The notes beneath the pieces were generated by a model. It did not search any database, was not told the origin of the DNA, and saw only the letters and a program-made list of their open reading frames with translations. A program made the position numbers and the translations under genes. 64,000 bases of DNA from Prochilodus magdalenae (taxonomy: Eukaryota; Chordata; Actinopteri; Characiformes; Prochilodontidae), in NCBI GenBank assembly GCA_024036415.1, contig JAMWET010001888.1, positions 75,001-139,000 of the forward strand, given 5' to 3'. Below are positions 1 through 16,404 of the stretch, piece after piece. Every line of letters begins with the position of its first letter. The stretch's first letter is position 1.

Positions 1-8
1 GCTCTGCC

Positions 9-20
9 TCTTTATAAACG
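9..20 (+). promoter_or_regulatory. ripply1: TATA box of ripply1
   Basis: A TTTATAAA-type element lies at the left edge of the window, about 150 bases before the ripply1 ATG. This spacing fits a transcription start near base 40 and a 5' UTR of roughly 125 bases. Upstream control elements lie outside the window. Confidence 0.7.
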
Positions 21-164
21 CAGAGAGCCGCGCGACTTCATTCATTCGCGCTTCTTCTCTCTTCGACTCGACACCTCTTCGCATCCACCAGAGGAAATAA
101 CCGCATCTTAGAGAGGACTCGCTCGTGTTCTCTTTTCGGACTATCACACAAAACGGAGAACAGG

Positions 165-2066
165 ATGAATTCTGCCTGCCTCGTCGCCACCCAGACGCCT
201 TTCGGCCACCGTTCGGCTTTCCTCTCGGCTGAGAGCCAGCCTGGTGTCCAGCAGTCGCCCATGAGCAGGTGAGCCGAAAGCCCCGCATCGTTAGCGATTC
301 CAGAAAGACCTCAGGATGTGCTAAGTTGGCTAGTTAGTAAGTAAGGCAGGACGTTAGCTCAGAGGCCAGGGTAGTCCTGAGGCAAAACAATGTTCAAGAG
401 CAATAACACAGCCTGCGGTGGGCTTAGGGTACAGTTAAAGGGGAATTCCACCAAAAATTCTGAATAATTCAGTCATTTTGATGTTAATTCATTCAGAATG
501 AGAGGATTTCAGTGTAAATAGAGACCCTCTATTATGTAAAGCCTGAGAACCTACATGCACCTTCTGAGTTTGCATGTGTAACACTGAAAGTGGTAAAATA
601 GCCAGACATCTGAAATATAACTGTGTATATTAGGAATAATTATGTCACTGCCCTTAATGGATTAAAATACATTTTATTGTGTAGAAAACATGGGTGAAGT
701 TCTCCTTTACCTGCATGGAGGTTGATGGGGTTACATGATCACACACTAGATGTTCCCCATAGGCTGTAAGCTTTACTCATAGTCTCCTTCTACACTGACA
801 CTGACCATTTTGCTCTTGTCTTCTTTTAGCCGTGCTGCCCTGTGGAGACCCTGGATTGTCACCAGCCAAGATAGATGCAGAAGGAACAAACTGGCATGTG
901 TAAGTATTACTCCCTGTCATTCGGTCCATAGCAAGTGCAGTTTTGTTTAGCACTAGGGCACACCTCTGAATAGTTATCACTGACCCACATGAAAGCTTTC
1001 ATTCATGTGGTAATTCAGCAAGAATGAATATTCCCACTAAGCCTTATCAGTGAACTCTGATGAATAGGGCTTGAGCAGTGCATACAGTGTTTTCAAAAGA
1101 GTCCTTGGAACCAGCAGGGAGCTTGAAGGAGACAGACAGGCATGTGGAGCGCATTAGCAAGAGTATGCTAGAGCAGGAGGTGTGACTGTCAGGCTATTTT
1201 GTTGACACCGAGCCACCGAGCGCAAAGACAGAGAGACCAACTGCAACGCTAAGACACTCTGCCATATGGCACCACTGTCTGATGCAAAGCAAGTTTGGCA
1301 CCCGGCATGGAGGTGTAGGGAGAATAGCTTCCAGAGAGGTAGAGCATGCCTGCCAAGATTGAAGTAGACACCTCTGGCTCCGGGGAACGTGTTTGGGCCA
1401 GTTTCCCACCCTTAGCCTGACACCCACCAAGTCACAGCTATTGCATCCTGCCCGAGGCGCTATACGGCCACGGAGCTGGCGCTGATGTCACCCTATAAAC
1501 ACTAGGCAGGAAGCTGTGTTGGATGCTTTTGCTCATTTTGTGTGTTTGCAAGTGTGGCCTTACACCTCTTTTCTCTCTTTACAGCCTTACACCAGACCAA
1601 CAGTCCCGGGTAACACCACAGCAGATGGCAAAACTCAGTCTTTCCAGCACCCTGTCAGGTCAGTACTCCTTTTGTTTTGGTTGGGTTTTTGGTCTGTAAG
1701 GCTGTAACCTATAGTTAGATATCCTGCTGAAATTAGGCAGTTTTTACTCCCAGCTTGTGAATGTGAATTTGTGCAAGGAGGAAAAGTCAAGAAGTCAAAT
1801 ATTTCCAACCCAAATGGGAATGCCATTTTAAATATTTGTTCTCTCTTTATCATAGACTTTTCTGGCCAAAGTCCAAGTCTTATGACTACCTCTACAGCGA
1901 TGGTGAAGCTCTGCTGAGAAACTTCCCAGTCCAAGCAACCATCAGCTTCTACGATGAGTCAGACAGCGAGGACGAGGACGAGGAGCAGGATGACTGGGAG
2001 GAGGAGGAAGACAGTGATGAGAAAGAGTGCCTCAAACCCCAGAGCCATTTCTGCGCCTACAACTGA
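165..2066 (+). CDS. ripply1: ripply1, transcriptional repressor of T-box factors (4 exons)
   Basis: The coding exons are 165-268, 830-899, 1585-1658 and 1856-2066. All junctions are GT/AG and phases match, giving a 152-residue protein. Residues 40-43 are WRPW, the Groucho/TLE-recruiting motif of the family. The Ripply homology region spans about residues 79-115 (HPVRLFWPKSKSY through FPVQATISFY). A strongly acidic Glu/Asp tail follows, which is typical of Ripply1. Family knowledge: Ripply proteins are nuclear adaptors that bind T-box factors such as Tbx6 and bring in Groucho, setting somite boundaries in the presomitic mesoderm. I chose Ripply1 over Ripply2/3 because of the acidic tail and the neighbouring X-syntenic genes. 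The start is the first ATG after the TATA box and is in a good context (caggATGa). Nothing appears broken. Confidence 0.95.
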
Positions 2067-2540
2067 ATTCACACACGCCATGATGGCAGCTTCTGGAAGA
2101 CTGTAGTATTCCGAACATTCACAGGAACCATCACGACATTCTCAGATGGGACTATACCCGGTTTCTTCACCAAACAAATGTTTTAATAGCGCATGCCCAC
2201 CACAGCCTGCATGGGTGTCACTTTTATTATTATTTTTTCCCCTCACAAAATTCCAATCATCTAATGGCAGCCTCCAAAAGAAGAAACAAGGAAAAAGTTC
2301 AGAACGGAAAGTCTTCCTAATTGTAAATTCCTCTGGGAATTGAATAATGGCATACAATCCCACATTGGGATGAATGTGTTGTTTCTAAGCCATCTCAGGG
2401 TCCCCATTTTATTTTGTACACAAGATCTGTATTTTATTCCCCTGTCCCTAATTTATGTTGTACATATCTATATATATTTATGTCTTATTTTTGTACTTTT
2501 GTGCATTTGACACAGAATAAACTATATATAAAAATGATGA
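2067..2540 (+). terminator. ripply1: ripply1 3' UTR with poly(A) signal
   Basis: An AATAAA hexamer at 2516-2521 lies 450 bases after the stop codon. It is preceded by an AT-rich stretch with TATATATTTA and TTATTTTTGTAC elements, as expected for a short-lived segmentation-clock mRNA. The T-rich sequence after the hexamer (about 2540-2560) fits a downstream element. Confidence 0.8.
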
Positions 2541-3900
2541 TGAGTTTCTCTCTTTAGTCGAAGTTGGCGCCTTTTAAAAGCTGCTGATTGTTCCTTTTGA
2601 TGTCAGCCGACTCTGCTTACTCAGAGAGGGCCTGTTCCATGTCTGCCTGGTTTTAAGAATGGGAGATCTGATAGAGTGCGGGTATGCCTTGTGGAGAATG
2701 TCAGAGGTTAAAGATTTAGCTCTGCCCAAGTGACATGGGTCACTGGATTCCTCTGCTGTTGTTGGAGCACAGCTGCAGAACATGCACAAATGGCTGCAAT
2801 AGGTGAACAAGTTGCCTTTTCAAATTAAAATCGAAGTCAACGACCACTCTTTGATTTATTTTCTAGTTTATAAATGAACTAAATATAATTTTCCAGTATT
2901 TAGCAGTGCTGCTTTTTATTTATTTATTTTTCCAGCACCAAGTTGAATCTTGGAAGTTGGTTGCTTTTATTTAATTGTAATTTTTAAAATTATTATTATT
3001 TAAGGGTTTTTTATTTCCTTCTCACAATCTAGATAATCCTGAATACCTGCAGTGATGTTCTCAGTTAAAGTCACATTTCTTATGATTGGAACAATTTTCT
3101 GAACTTCAAAATACCTACCTTTTTAAGTTTCCCCTTTGCTGTAAAAGTGACCTTAAAGGAGCGATGTGTAAGATGACACAACCTGTCGAATTCACGATCC
3201 AAACAATAGGGGGCAACATATCACGCCTCCACCCCTATCATTAGAAAGGCATCTCCTCCTCAATGTTAGCTTCAGCAGCTGTTTACATACCAGTTTAGAA
3301 GAACAATTGCGAGTTCAACATTAAACTTCACCCCATGCAAGTGCCTCCATTTACCATTCCTTTTCTTGCCTGCCTGTCGTTACACAGTCTAATTGGGAGC
3401 AGAATTATAATGGCTTCTGCATGACTGACAAGAGTTTAGAATATGCTGTCTAAGCAGTGCTTGGTCTTCATTCTTTCATGTTTGACTTATGGAAGATGAT
3501 GCTACAGTGACTGACTATTGTCTCCTGAGGTACAAAGTGGCATTGTGAGATAGCACGGACCATGGCTAGCTGGTTAGTATACTAACTTAGTAGACATTGC
3601 TGCACCACAACACATAGACGTCTTTGACGTACCACCACGACGGTTATTTTTTCACATTGTGTTGATAATTTTACTCCATGTTGAAATGTTTGGAACTAAA
3701 AAATTTACATATTGTTACTTTAATGGCAGTTTTAAGTGGAAGGTCTCTGACTTTTACACAGTGTTGTGTTCTAGTGATCTCTTTACATAGTTTATATACT
3801 GTCTGTTCCATTCAGTGCTATATGCTTAGACTGCCACAGCAAAATTATTCCCACTACAGGTGACACACAAAAATGCCACAAATGAGTACATCATTGACCC
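2541..3900. other. Intergenic region between ripply1 and prrg3
   Basis: I see no exon here. The left part is AT-rich single-copy-looking sequence with short ATTT runs (2915-3010). The right part is mostly the 3153-3723 inverted-repeat element described separately. Confidence 0.6.
3153..3723. mobile_element. Short inverted-repeat element with TTAA ends (MITE-like)
   Basis: The left end reads TTAAAGGAGCGATGTGTAA. The right end, reverse-complemented, reads TTAAAGTAACAATATGTAA, which agrees at about 14 of 19 positions. Both ends carry TTAA, the target used by piggyBac-type elements, but TTAA could simply be part of the repeat end. A related copy in the opposite orientation lies at about 40640-41007, sharing the outer end and internal blocks. 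No coding capacity is visible. Confidence 0.55.
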
Positions 3901-3939
3901 AATAAATCCAACGACGGGGTCGAACGAGAGGAGCGGAAG

Positions 3940-4355
3940 TAGGGAAATGTAGTCTTTTAGCCTAAGGTGTGGCATGGCGAGAGACGCGCCTATTCCTTTC
4001 GCCTAACCAGCCAAAAATAACAGCTCTAAATGTTCAGTAGATCAGAACCGTTAACACAACAGCATGGAGGCTAAAGCAGAATCGCGCTGCTGTTTCCTGA
4101 GAAGACGTAAAAGTGTCTCCTGCTTTGCCTACGCGCGGACTACATTACCCAGGCCGTGTATCCATTTCTCATTCCAGAGGCATGACTCCGCGCGGCCAAA
4201 ATAATCAGGAGCGATTTCATTGGCTAAACGGGGGGAGCCCCCGGCTCCTATTGGTCAGTGGGCCTGTCAGTCAGACGGTCTCCGTGACTCATGTGGATGC
4301 TCCCTCGGTGGAAACAGGGACGAAATGGATCAGCAGTCGTAACGGCGCGGAAGGT
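3940..4355 (+). promoter_or_regulatory. prrg3: GC-rich, CCAAT-box promoter-like block upstream of prrg3
   Basis: CpG-bearing sequence here contains two inverted copies of an ACTACATTnCCC-type motif, at 3942-3954 (as GGGAAATGTAGT) and 4138-4151. It also has two ATTGG (reverse CCAAT, NF-Y) sites at 4219 and 4250, about 31 bases apart. A possible splice donor GGAAG|GTAGGG sits at 4353/4354. Together these look like a TATA-less promoter with a noncoding first exon. Assignment to prrg3 is by position only, since prrg3 coding starts at 6627. Confidence 0.45.
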
Positions 4356-4908
4356 AGGGCTTTATTATGATTTCTTTATGGTTCAAGTTGGAAATGCGGG
4401 CCGCACGTGCAGCATTATTTCCGTTTTGCGCCGACTACTAGCTATTAAAGGTAAAAACACCCCCCTCCAAAAAAGCAAGGTGGTCTGTATGAATGTATTA
4501 TAGCCCTTAGCCTGGAAGGAGTTTTCGGAGTCGTCTCCTATAGGCTGCCTTCATTAATATTTGATGTGGCTTATGGCAGTGGGATGGCTTTTAGGACGTG
4601 TGAGACGCGGTCAGGAGCCTTTTCCAGCAGCCGGATATTTCGGCACACATGTGAACAAAAGGCTTTTGGAGCGATGGAGGATGTAGACACGGTTAAAGTA
4701 GTGAATTACAGCCTGTTCTCGCCTCGTTTCCGTTGATCGCATCCCTTTTAGGCGCTACAGGCGAGAGATGACACCTTCTCGCCCGTCTTCAGTGCAGAAG
4801 CAGCAGCTGGACCCGGCGGATCCAGCTGTGTTGGACTTCTAGCACCGATTCGGCGGAGTGATATATATTTAGCCCTTGAACGCTAATGGCACATCTACCC
4901 CGCTCCGT

Positions 4909-5010
4909 CTCCATGGAAACCTCCTCCCCCGCCCTCCTCCTCATGCATATTCATGCGAGAGAGGTTCAGATGGCTATAAAAGGCGGACATCCTCCTAATA
5001 AGTCCATAAT
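4909..5010 (+). promoter_or_regulatory. prrg3: TATA-type promoter candidate for prrg3
   Basis: A good TATAAAAGG box lies at 4975-4983. About 60 bases upstream is CCATGGAAAC (4911-4920), which resembles an RFX half site. A C-rich run and an ATGCATATTCATGC near-palindrome lie between them. Initiation near 5005 is expected. The block could be a second prrg3 promoter, making the noncoding first exon about 1.6 kb from the ATG exon. No transcript evidence is available. Confidence 0.45.
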
Positions 5011-5254
5011 TCCAAACTTCAGTCTTCTCCGAAGAGGCTTCCAGAGCATCTCTCTTTGCTGTGTTATTGTCTGCTCTAGTTATGGAGCTGGCTGTGCTGT
5101 TTGACCCTGTGCGTGTGTGAAGTCCCATCACTCAAGGACATGTTTCTTTAAGAGGCTGCTGTGTGTTTTCTTTCCCCTGCCATGTTATAGAGGGGCTAAT
5201 GTGACGAGAGATCTACAGATGGCCTTAAAAATAGTTTTGCCCAGAAAGAATCAG

Positions 5255-6490
5255 CTAACAAGAATGAAACTTGGTCAGTTTCACCCTTGTGTGGCATAAG
5301 CAAGGACGGGCTTTATCCCTGCACCTGACTGGCTATATAAGTCGTCCTGCTGTGTGTTCTTTGCATTTGGACCCGTGTTGTTGTGTTGTTGGCCTGTTGA
5401 TAGCATCCTTTGCAAACAAAGAATGCCGTAATGAGGATATCGTTGGAGGAGTAGGAGAGGGGTCGCATCATAGGGCTTCAAGAAGCGAGGTGGTCTTATC
5501 AAGTCAAGTCAAATCAAATTTATTTATATATCGCTTTTTATAACAGATGTTAACAAAGCAGCTTTACAGAACTCGGGTCCAAGCCCCCAATGAGGAAACC
5601 AAAGGTGACAGTGGCGAGGAAAAACTCCCTCAGAGCAAGAGGAAGAAACCTTGAGAGGAACCCAGACTCAAAAGGGGAACCCATCCTCTTCAGGTAGACC
5701 CTGGATAGCAACAAACCCAAAAAGGCGCAAAGGATCAGTTTACAGTTATAAACAATATCGATTAAGAACTATTAATTGACTGTTAAACTGTTAGATGGAG
5801 GACTATGATGATAGTCTGTTAGAATGAATTATTCAGAAATCAGAAGCGCAGGATGCAGAGTAAGGCCCTCTCACAGTACAAGACAAGGAGATGCTTTATT
5901 GTAGGCAAACTGGTCAGCACGGCCAGTGTCCACGTATTGCGTGCCATACCCATCGTTCGGATACATAGCAAGAGAGAGAGAGAGAGAGAGAGACACGGAC
6001 AATGGATTGTCCATCATACACTGAGTAACCCAGCAGGCATGATTTTGGACTTTCAGCGATCCATGAGTCATATTGTTATTGCCAGCACCATTGGCAGACG
6101 GCTGCACAACGCAGGACTACATCATCTTCATCATCATCTTCAGTGAGAGCCCTGCTTTTGTCTTGGTGGAGACGACAAACAAATCTGTGTGTGGAGGCAC
6201 CGTGCTCGGCACCAAGATGTACGGTTGTTGCCACATGTCACACGTCCAGAAGGCCTGGTGTCACTCCACCTCCACCCCAACCGCGAAATCTGCAGGAACA
6301 ATGTGAGAGCATGGGATGGATTATTACAGGAGACCAGTAGGAACCTCTGCATCTGTGCCGAGATGTCTGGCATGTTGTGTTAGCAAACATGGTGGCCTGA
6401 CGCCATACTGAGAGACACTACTTCTGTATGTGTAGCTCAATAAATATTACCCATATCAGTCCAAACTGATCATTTGTTGTTCCTGGTAAC
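5255..6490 (+). mobile_element. Tc1-like transposon relic, copy A, split by other repeats
   Basis: The left part (5255-5470) shares long stretches with 61810-62040, including GAATGAAACTTGG and the tgcacctgactggctatataag-type block. The right part (6020-6470) matches 52620-52960: the transposase segment downstream of the second catalytic Asp, then a 3' block ending in CTCAATAAAtattacc. Between the halves lie a separate dispersed repeat (5499-5830) and a (GA)n run (5970-5992). All frames contain stops, so this is a dead copy. Confidence 0.7.
5499..5830 (+). repeat. Dispersed teleost repeat inserted in the Tc1 relic
   Basis: The block begins TCAAGTCAAATCAAATTTA and contains the phrases AACAAAGCAGCTTTACAGAA, GAGGAAAAACTCCCT and GAAACCTTGAGAGGAACC. 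I recall these as one abundant teleost interspersed repeat whose class I cannot name with certainty. It is noncoding and interrupts the older Tc1-like copy. Confidence 0.65.
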
Positions 6491-6626
6491 CTTTATCTTC
6501 CTTCCCAATAGCACTGCCATCTGACACTTCCTTCTGGACAGAGTAGGAATCCAGCCTACATAACTCTTCCAATGTGTCTTTTTCTCCAGGACAGACTCCC
6601 CCTACCTTGAGTCCTCCAGTGGTAGC

Positions 6627-10693
<4,067 letters not shown>

Positions 10694-12890
10694 GCACAGA
10701 GGATAAAAACTGCCAGTCACGGTCAGTTTGGGGACGCACTCGATCCCGAGCACTCGTTTTAATGGGTATCTCGCTCGGACTAGCTAGCCAGCTGCTGGCT
10801 GCGTTTTTGACCTCTTGAGTTGCCCCGGGCTGCTGCCCAAAGTTGTCGATGGATGTGTGAGCCGCGCTACTACCAACGTGGTCATATGCGTCGTGAAGTT
10901 GTATCCCTGAAGAGCAGAAATGCTTTGTGGACGGGACTCCTTTCTGTTCATTCTCACCTTCTTCCAGACCCTCATCTCCACACTGCTTCACCCTTGTACC
11001 CATCGTGTACACATTGCTTTCAGCTTCAGTCCTTAAACAGGGATAGCTGTAGAGGGAAATCGGAGAAGTATTCAGCAGACTGTTGAAGCAACCTGGTGGT
11101 TGGTCACCTGAACCTTTGGGCAAGCTTGAGGAACAGTGGATAGATAAAATGTCAGATCACTGTGTGCCATCTCATTGGCTGGGCTAGGTCCACTGGGGAG
11201 GTGATATGAGCTCCTCAAACGCCAACATAGTCCCTCAGACCAAATATCCTTACAATTAGTACAGCACTGTTACACAGGCGTAACGGAATAGAGCGGCTCC
11301 CAATGGCTTTAAATTGATATGCAAATAATATGGCACATAGACGATCCAGCAATGGTGTATGCAAAATGCTATCATATATAAAAAAAAATGATGGTCAGAA
11401 ACCAATGCAAGCAGAAAGGACTGGCAGAGCACGCATTCTTATTCAGCATGCATTAGCCCTCTCTCCGCCTGAATACGAAATTCGACACAGGCCTTAATCA
11501 CATGTAAAGATCAATAGTCACTCAGTCTTTCTTATTCAGCAGTACCGCTGCCAGCGATTTCACCTATCTTCCAAGAATCTGCTCCCAATACTGTGCTCTT
11601 TCCGAGACGCCACACAACAAAACTCATGACCCACTGAGAGCACAATTACGGGGTAATGTAACATTCCAGACCCGAATGACCCCTCCAGATCTTCTTCTTC
11701 TTTCTCTCCTCCCTCTGCTCTCTGACTGTTTACAGCTTTTGTTACTCTTTTTTACAACTGCATAAAACAAAAGAACAAACTTTGTGAATTTGTATAAAGC
11801 ATTACTTTGGCTTTTTCGACCTCACCGGGTGCTATACTGTAGTATAATGCTGCTTGTCCTCACGTCGTTTCGTTCCTCACACACTGTCTGCGACTTGGCC
11901 CTTAATGAGTCGGCCAAACCGCCCATTCGTTAACATGCGCTTGAACAGTGTTTTCCAGCTCAGGTTTAAGCCAGTGAACTGCCGCCTTTTACAGTAAATA
12001 TGTAAATAATATCTCACTGCCAGCCAGTTGAGGGGGTTGTGTGGTGGGTGAAGTGCTAAATGCTGTGCTGAAAATCAGCACTTCAGTAGAGCCACGTGTA
12101 CCGTAGTGTTCCTCTACGCACTAATGCTAATATAGCCTGGAAATCATTGTGCACAGTACGGTACCATGTAAATACAAGGTACGTAACGGATCCAGAGTCG
12201 GGGGAACAAAGATGATAAGCACCAAAGCCAATATAACCTAATATAATCTAGCCTTGCGCACGCAGAAAACACTACAGTGGGAATAAAAGTATAGTAACGG
12301 ATCCAGCGGCAAAGCTGTTGTCAAGATGATGTAGCATCCCATGCTAACTACTGACTGTAGGTCCATCCCAGTGACTTAGCGAATGGTGGCTAAACCTTTA
12401 GCTTGATGGTTTGCATTGCTAGGGGAGAACTTGGGCTGGACTCCAAATCCAAAGATACCCTTGTGAAAGATGCTTATGAAGAAACCATGCATCGGGCAAA
12501 AGTGGAGGCGACTGGCTGGACGCACAGGCCAAAAGAGGAGGAGTAGTAGCACCTACGGCAGGAGCAACGCTTCTGCTGCTGCAAGGACACTGGCGCTTGG
12601 ATTGAGCCTCCAATCACTTCACCTGAGCCTCGGAAATGACTGATGGAAGAAAAGCTATGGCTGAGCACACTCTACCCTGACAAAGCACCAATACCCCTGG
12701 AGGCTACGCTGGCTGCCTCGATGGATCCGAGATCAGCTTGAGGCTCCCTTGTTGGAAGATCAACGAGCACATGGACGCAGACAGCTGACCTTGGAACTCA
12801 AGTTAATGGCAACTGCCTCACAGGGTGTGGATAAGTAGAAAGAGCACTAAGGTTGAAAGACAGAATAGTGGGTTGTTAATAAAGAGCTAC
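10694..12890 (+). terminator. prrg3: prrg3 3' UTR (proximal end)
   Basis: No other gene is seen after the prrg3 stop. The first canonical AATAAA is at 12878-12883, giving a 3' UTR of about 2.2 kb. The following 1.4 kb is T-rich and UTR-like, with a second possible signal (ATTAAA near 14304), so a longer 3' UTR is possible. Short ORFs within it on both strands have no recognisable content. Confidence 0.5.
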
Positions 12891-14320
12891 ACGTAGGCTT
12901 CTAATGTGACACCATTGTGCGTGTTGTCTGTAAGCTGCTTGGTGTTCTGTTTGAGATTGAGATCGGTCGTGCGAATGAATGTACTAGTGTGCGTGTTTCT
13001 GTATCGCCACATACCTACCTACCTAGAATGTGCCACCAGAGCCACACGACTCCTGTCACACGTTGATGAAATGTTGTTTGTCATGGATCAAATGGCAGGA
13101 CTTCTGTGCACCTTTGTTCTTCTGCTCAGCCTAAATTGCATGATGGATCATATTGTTTTTTTCCCCCCATTTATATGAATGTCTTATTTTTTAATTGGTA
13201 CAAAATTATGTCTATGTTTTTACTGAAGCTCTATATATCTTGTATCTTAATGTGCTGGTTACACCTATTTAAATCCTTTTTTTAATCAGTGTAAGCGCAG
13301 GTGAAATTGTAAAACATATTTATGTACTATAAAAAGACCGAATTGTACAGTTGTGTATGCGTAACCTTGTATAAAACATGTCACCTGTTATATTTTGGCC
13401 ATTTGCCCATTCCACATAGACCACCACTATTTTTGCATATCCATGTATCTGTATTACATGTTGTAAGAGGACTTCTATTTAAGGATACAGCACTCACCAG
13501 CCGATGCATGAATATTCATTCCTTTATCTTTTGAATAGCTTTAGCTATTATTTATTTTCTAACACGGACTGCGTCGCATACAGAGGGCTTATGATAGCAT
13601 TAGCTGGTCAGCGAAGAAGCTCATCCAAAGAAAACGAAGGCGATCACCATGCCGCAAGGCGCCATTTTGCTTTTTGCCAATTTTGGTGACTTGAAAAAAC
13701 GCAGAAAATTGTTAGTCTTCCCTAAATCTCTCTCTCCTTTTCTCTCTTTCTCTCTGTCTCTCGCTCAAGTTTACCTCTTTGTAGAGCTTCCAGTCGGACA
13801 GATATCATATAACCCAACCGGTAACAAATGTGAAATGCTTCTATACCATATCAGTGTGGTTGCAAATGCTTTACAGCACATGTAAGCTAGCAGATGTGTT
13901 AGCAGACTTGAAAATGTAGAACAGTTGGTACATCTTAGTGTTTACTTTCAGTTTCTGATTTTTGGTTGTTTATTTGGCATTCCACAATGGACTGTGGTCA
14001 GGGGGGTAGTATCTGTTTAGCCCCTGTACTATCATAATAATTGAAAATAGTTGGGCTTTATTTAAGGATATTCCACAGTGTACATTTATGCCATCCTTTG
14101 CCTCCTGCTACATCACTCCTAATTATTTTTTAGGCCCAGTCATTAGACCCTATTTGCACAAGGAGCCAGGGCAACTGCTGATATTCTTGTTTTGGTTGGT
14201 GCATATATACCTGTATTTGCCCCTCCCCCTTTTCACTCTGTCATAACAATCTGTTTCTAAGTGCCAAAAGTTCCTGTTCGTGAAAGCACTGTATTTTTCG
14301 CGGATATTAAATGAGTGAAC
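12891..14320 (+). other. Possible distal prrg3 3' UTR, otherwise unassigned
   Basis: T-rich sequence with AT-rich runs (13150-13560) ends at an ATTAAA about 14304, followed by TGTGTTATCTG. It has no repeat that I recognise and no ORF with coding character. It may be the distal prrg3 3' UTR or plain intergenic DNA. Confidence 0.35.
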
Positions 14321-14479
14321 TACTGTGTTATCTGACCTACTGTTTCTTATACCAGCTAACCTGTACTTATCCAGCCCACTGATGCCATGAAATGTGTTCT
14401 ACTTGGTCACCATGGTGAAGCTAAATCTGTGTTTTCCTACCAGATAGATCAATCTTGGTTCTCTAGGCCCCAATATACA

Positions 14480-14800
14480 CATACAAAGTACACTCATCAT
14501 CAAAAGAATACAGAAACAATAAACTATGAGGTTAGATTTATATGGGCAATACTTATTGAGCTACACGTACAAAGGAGTCTCTCTGTATGACATGGAGTTG
14601 TAGATGTTCCTGGTGTCCTGGAATAATCCATCACATGCAGCTTGAATATTCCTACACAGTTTCTGCAGATTTTGCAATTCTTGGCACTGACCATGGTGCC
14701 TCTACACATTTATTGGTCATCTACACCAAGACAAAAGCGAAACTTTTCAGATGTTGTGTGTGTGTTCTATAGCTAGCAGAGTGGACACATATTCACCTTT
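14480..14800 (-). mobile_element. Tc1-like transposon relic, copy B (3' end only)
   Basis: The left end ACTCATCATCAAAAGAATAC matches the outer end seen near 52415 and 55500. The interior (ATTGAGCTACACGTAC, TCACATGCAGCTTGAATATT, GTGCCTCTACACA) is the reverse complement of the 52.8-kb and 6.3-kb copies. It covers only the C-terminal transposase part and tail. Confidence 0.65.
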
Positions 14801-15234
14801 TATAAATGACCTATAGATGCAAATTCAGATCTGGGAATTCTGCTGTTTGATATTACAGTCTGTCATGAGTGTCTTCCTTTCCAACTCAAAAAGAGGCGGG
14901 GCCGTGTTTCAAGTCAAAGTTACCCTATATGCTGATCTAATGCATAATTTCACAAGGCCAGGAGAATGTTAAATTTAAAAGTGCAAAATTTAAATTTCTT
15001 CTTTGTAGATTAGTAAACAACAAGATAAGTGTAAAGTTACTGTCATGTTCACGGGAAGTGTAGTGAAATAAAAAAAGGAACAGTAGTTTTCTAGAGGGGT
15101 ATTTTTGTAAACGTTTATTTCCTTTATTATTTATTTCATTTTTTGTGACCATAATATTTTGATAAAGAAAATGAAGTCGTATTACTTGATAACGGACGTA
15201 ATTTCACTCCGCAGTTTTTGGAGTTATTTGTCCT

Positions 15235-15345
15235 GACTTCTGATTGGATATTGGACGCGTAATCCCGCCCATTTCCCCGCGAATCCGCCTATCACGTGAC
15301 GCGCCTTCCTGCGTTGACCGGCGGCAGTGTACTGGAAGGAGGTTT
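15235..15345 (+). promoter_or_regulatory. mff-like: Promoter of the mff-like gene
   Basis: A CpG-rich, TATA-less block holds two ATTGG (CCAAT) sites (15243 and 15249), a CCCGCCC box and an ATCACGTGAC E-box (15293-15298 core). CACGTG is the CLEAR/USF/TFE3-type element common in housekeeping and organelle genes. The first noncoding exon should start just after it. Its splice donor could not be fixed, and the coding exon acceptor is at 18254. Confidence 0.6.
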
Positions 15346-16139
15346 GTTGAATATCAGTAATTTGAAGTAGTTCAGGAGCGGATTGTTTATGTGTGTGAAA
15401 GGTGGGCGGCTGTCAGTAAGCACTGGGTTACTGTCGGGAGGTTGTAATAACCTAAACAACTCTAAACTAGAACTTCACTGGCCGTTTTAGGAGTTTAGTG
15501 GTGGTGCTAGTTTGTTTGTGAAGTGTCAGTCTGCCCTTCGAGCTACATTTAGAAAGTCGTGATAGCTATGTTAGCTAAACTACGCTAGGTAGCTAACCGA
15601 ATACCTCAACGCTGATTGTTTGTGTGTACGTTACTAGCTTCGAGAAGTTTCTGTCTGTCAGTTCAGTTGGGAAACTAACCGACTGACTGACAGACTAGCT
15701 AACCTGCCGCAGCTCCTCAGGCCGGGCACCTGTGTTTGAGTCGCTTTCTCCTTTAGCATTGTGCTCACTACACAGCTTGTGTTAACCTTTTACTTCCTTC
15801 TTAATCTGTTATATTAACGTTTGGCTGGTTGACCAGTCACACGCACTTGTTGCTGTGGCGTTGACATACGGTGGCGTGTCTTCTACTCGGCTTAAAGGCC
15901 TCTAATCCTCTGGTCACGTAAACTAAATGAAAGTTGAAGCTAATCCAGCACGATGCTGAACCTGTTTCCTCAGCTTTCAACGTGGTGTTTTCATTTCTGG
16001 TGTTTCTGACTTTGTTTAAAATGGATAATGAAGTAGTTAAACTTCGAGCTAAGTCAATTAGAGAGGTCTCATTTGAACTTTACAGTTAATAGAGCCGCCA
16101 GTCAGAACTGTGCACAGTGGTGGTGATAGGAACATTCAA

Positions 16140-16369
16140 GCCTATCTACAGAGCGACCTCTGAAAGGGGAACTCCACCGACTTTTCAGAAGTCCTTCATA
16201 CAGTAATGACTGAGCTGGAAACGGAGTCATTCAGAGTGATCTGGTGTGAAGTGCTCTGTTCTAGAGAAACTTGCAGAGTCAGAGTTATTCAGAGTAGTGG
16301 TAATGGGAACCAGACATCTGAAGAGCGACCTCTTAAAGGGGAAGCCCACCGACTTTTCAAAAACCCTGC

Positions 16370-16404
<35 letters not shown>

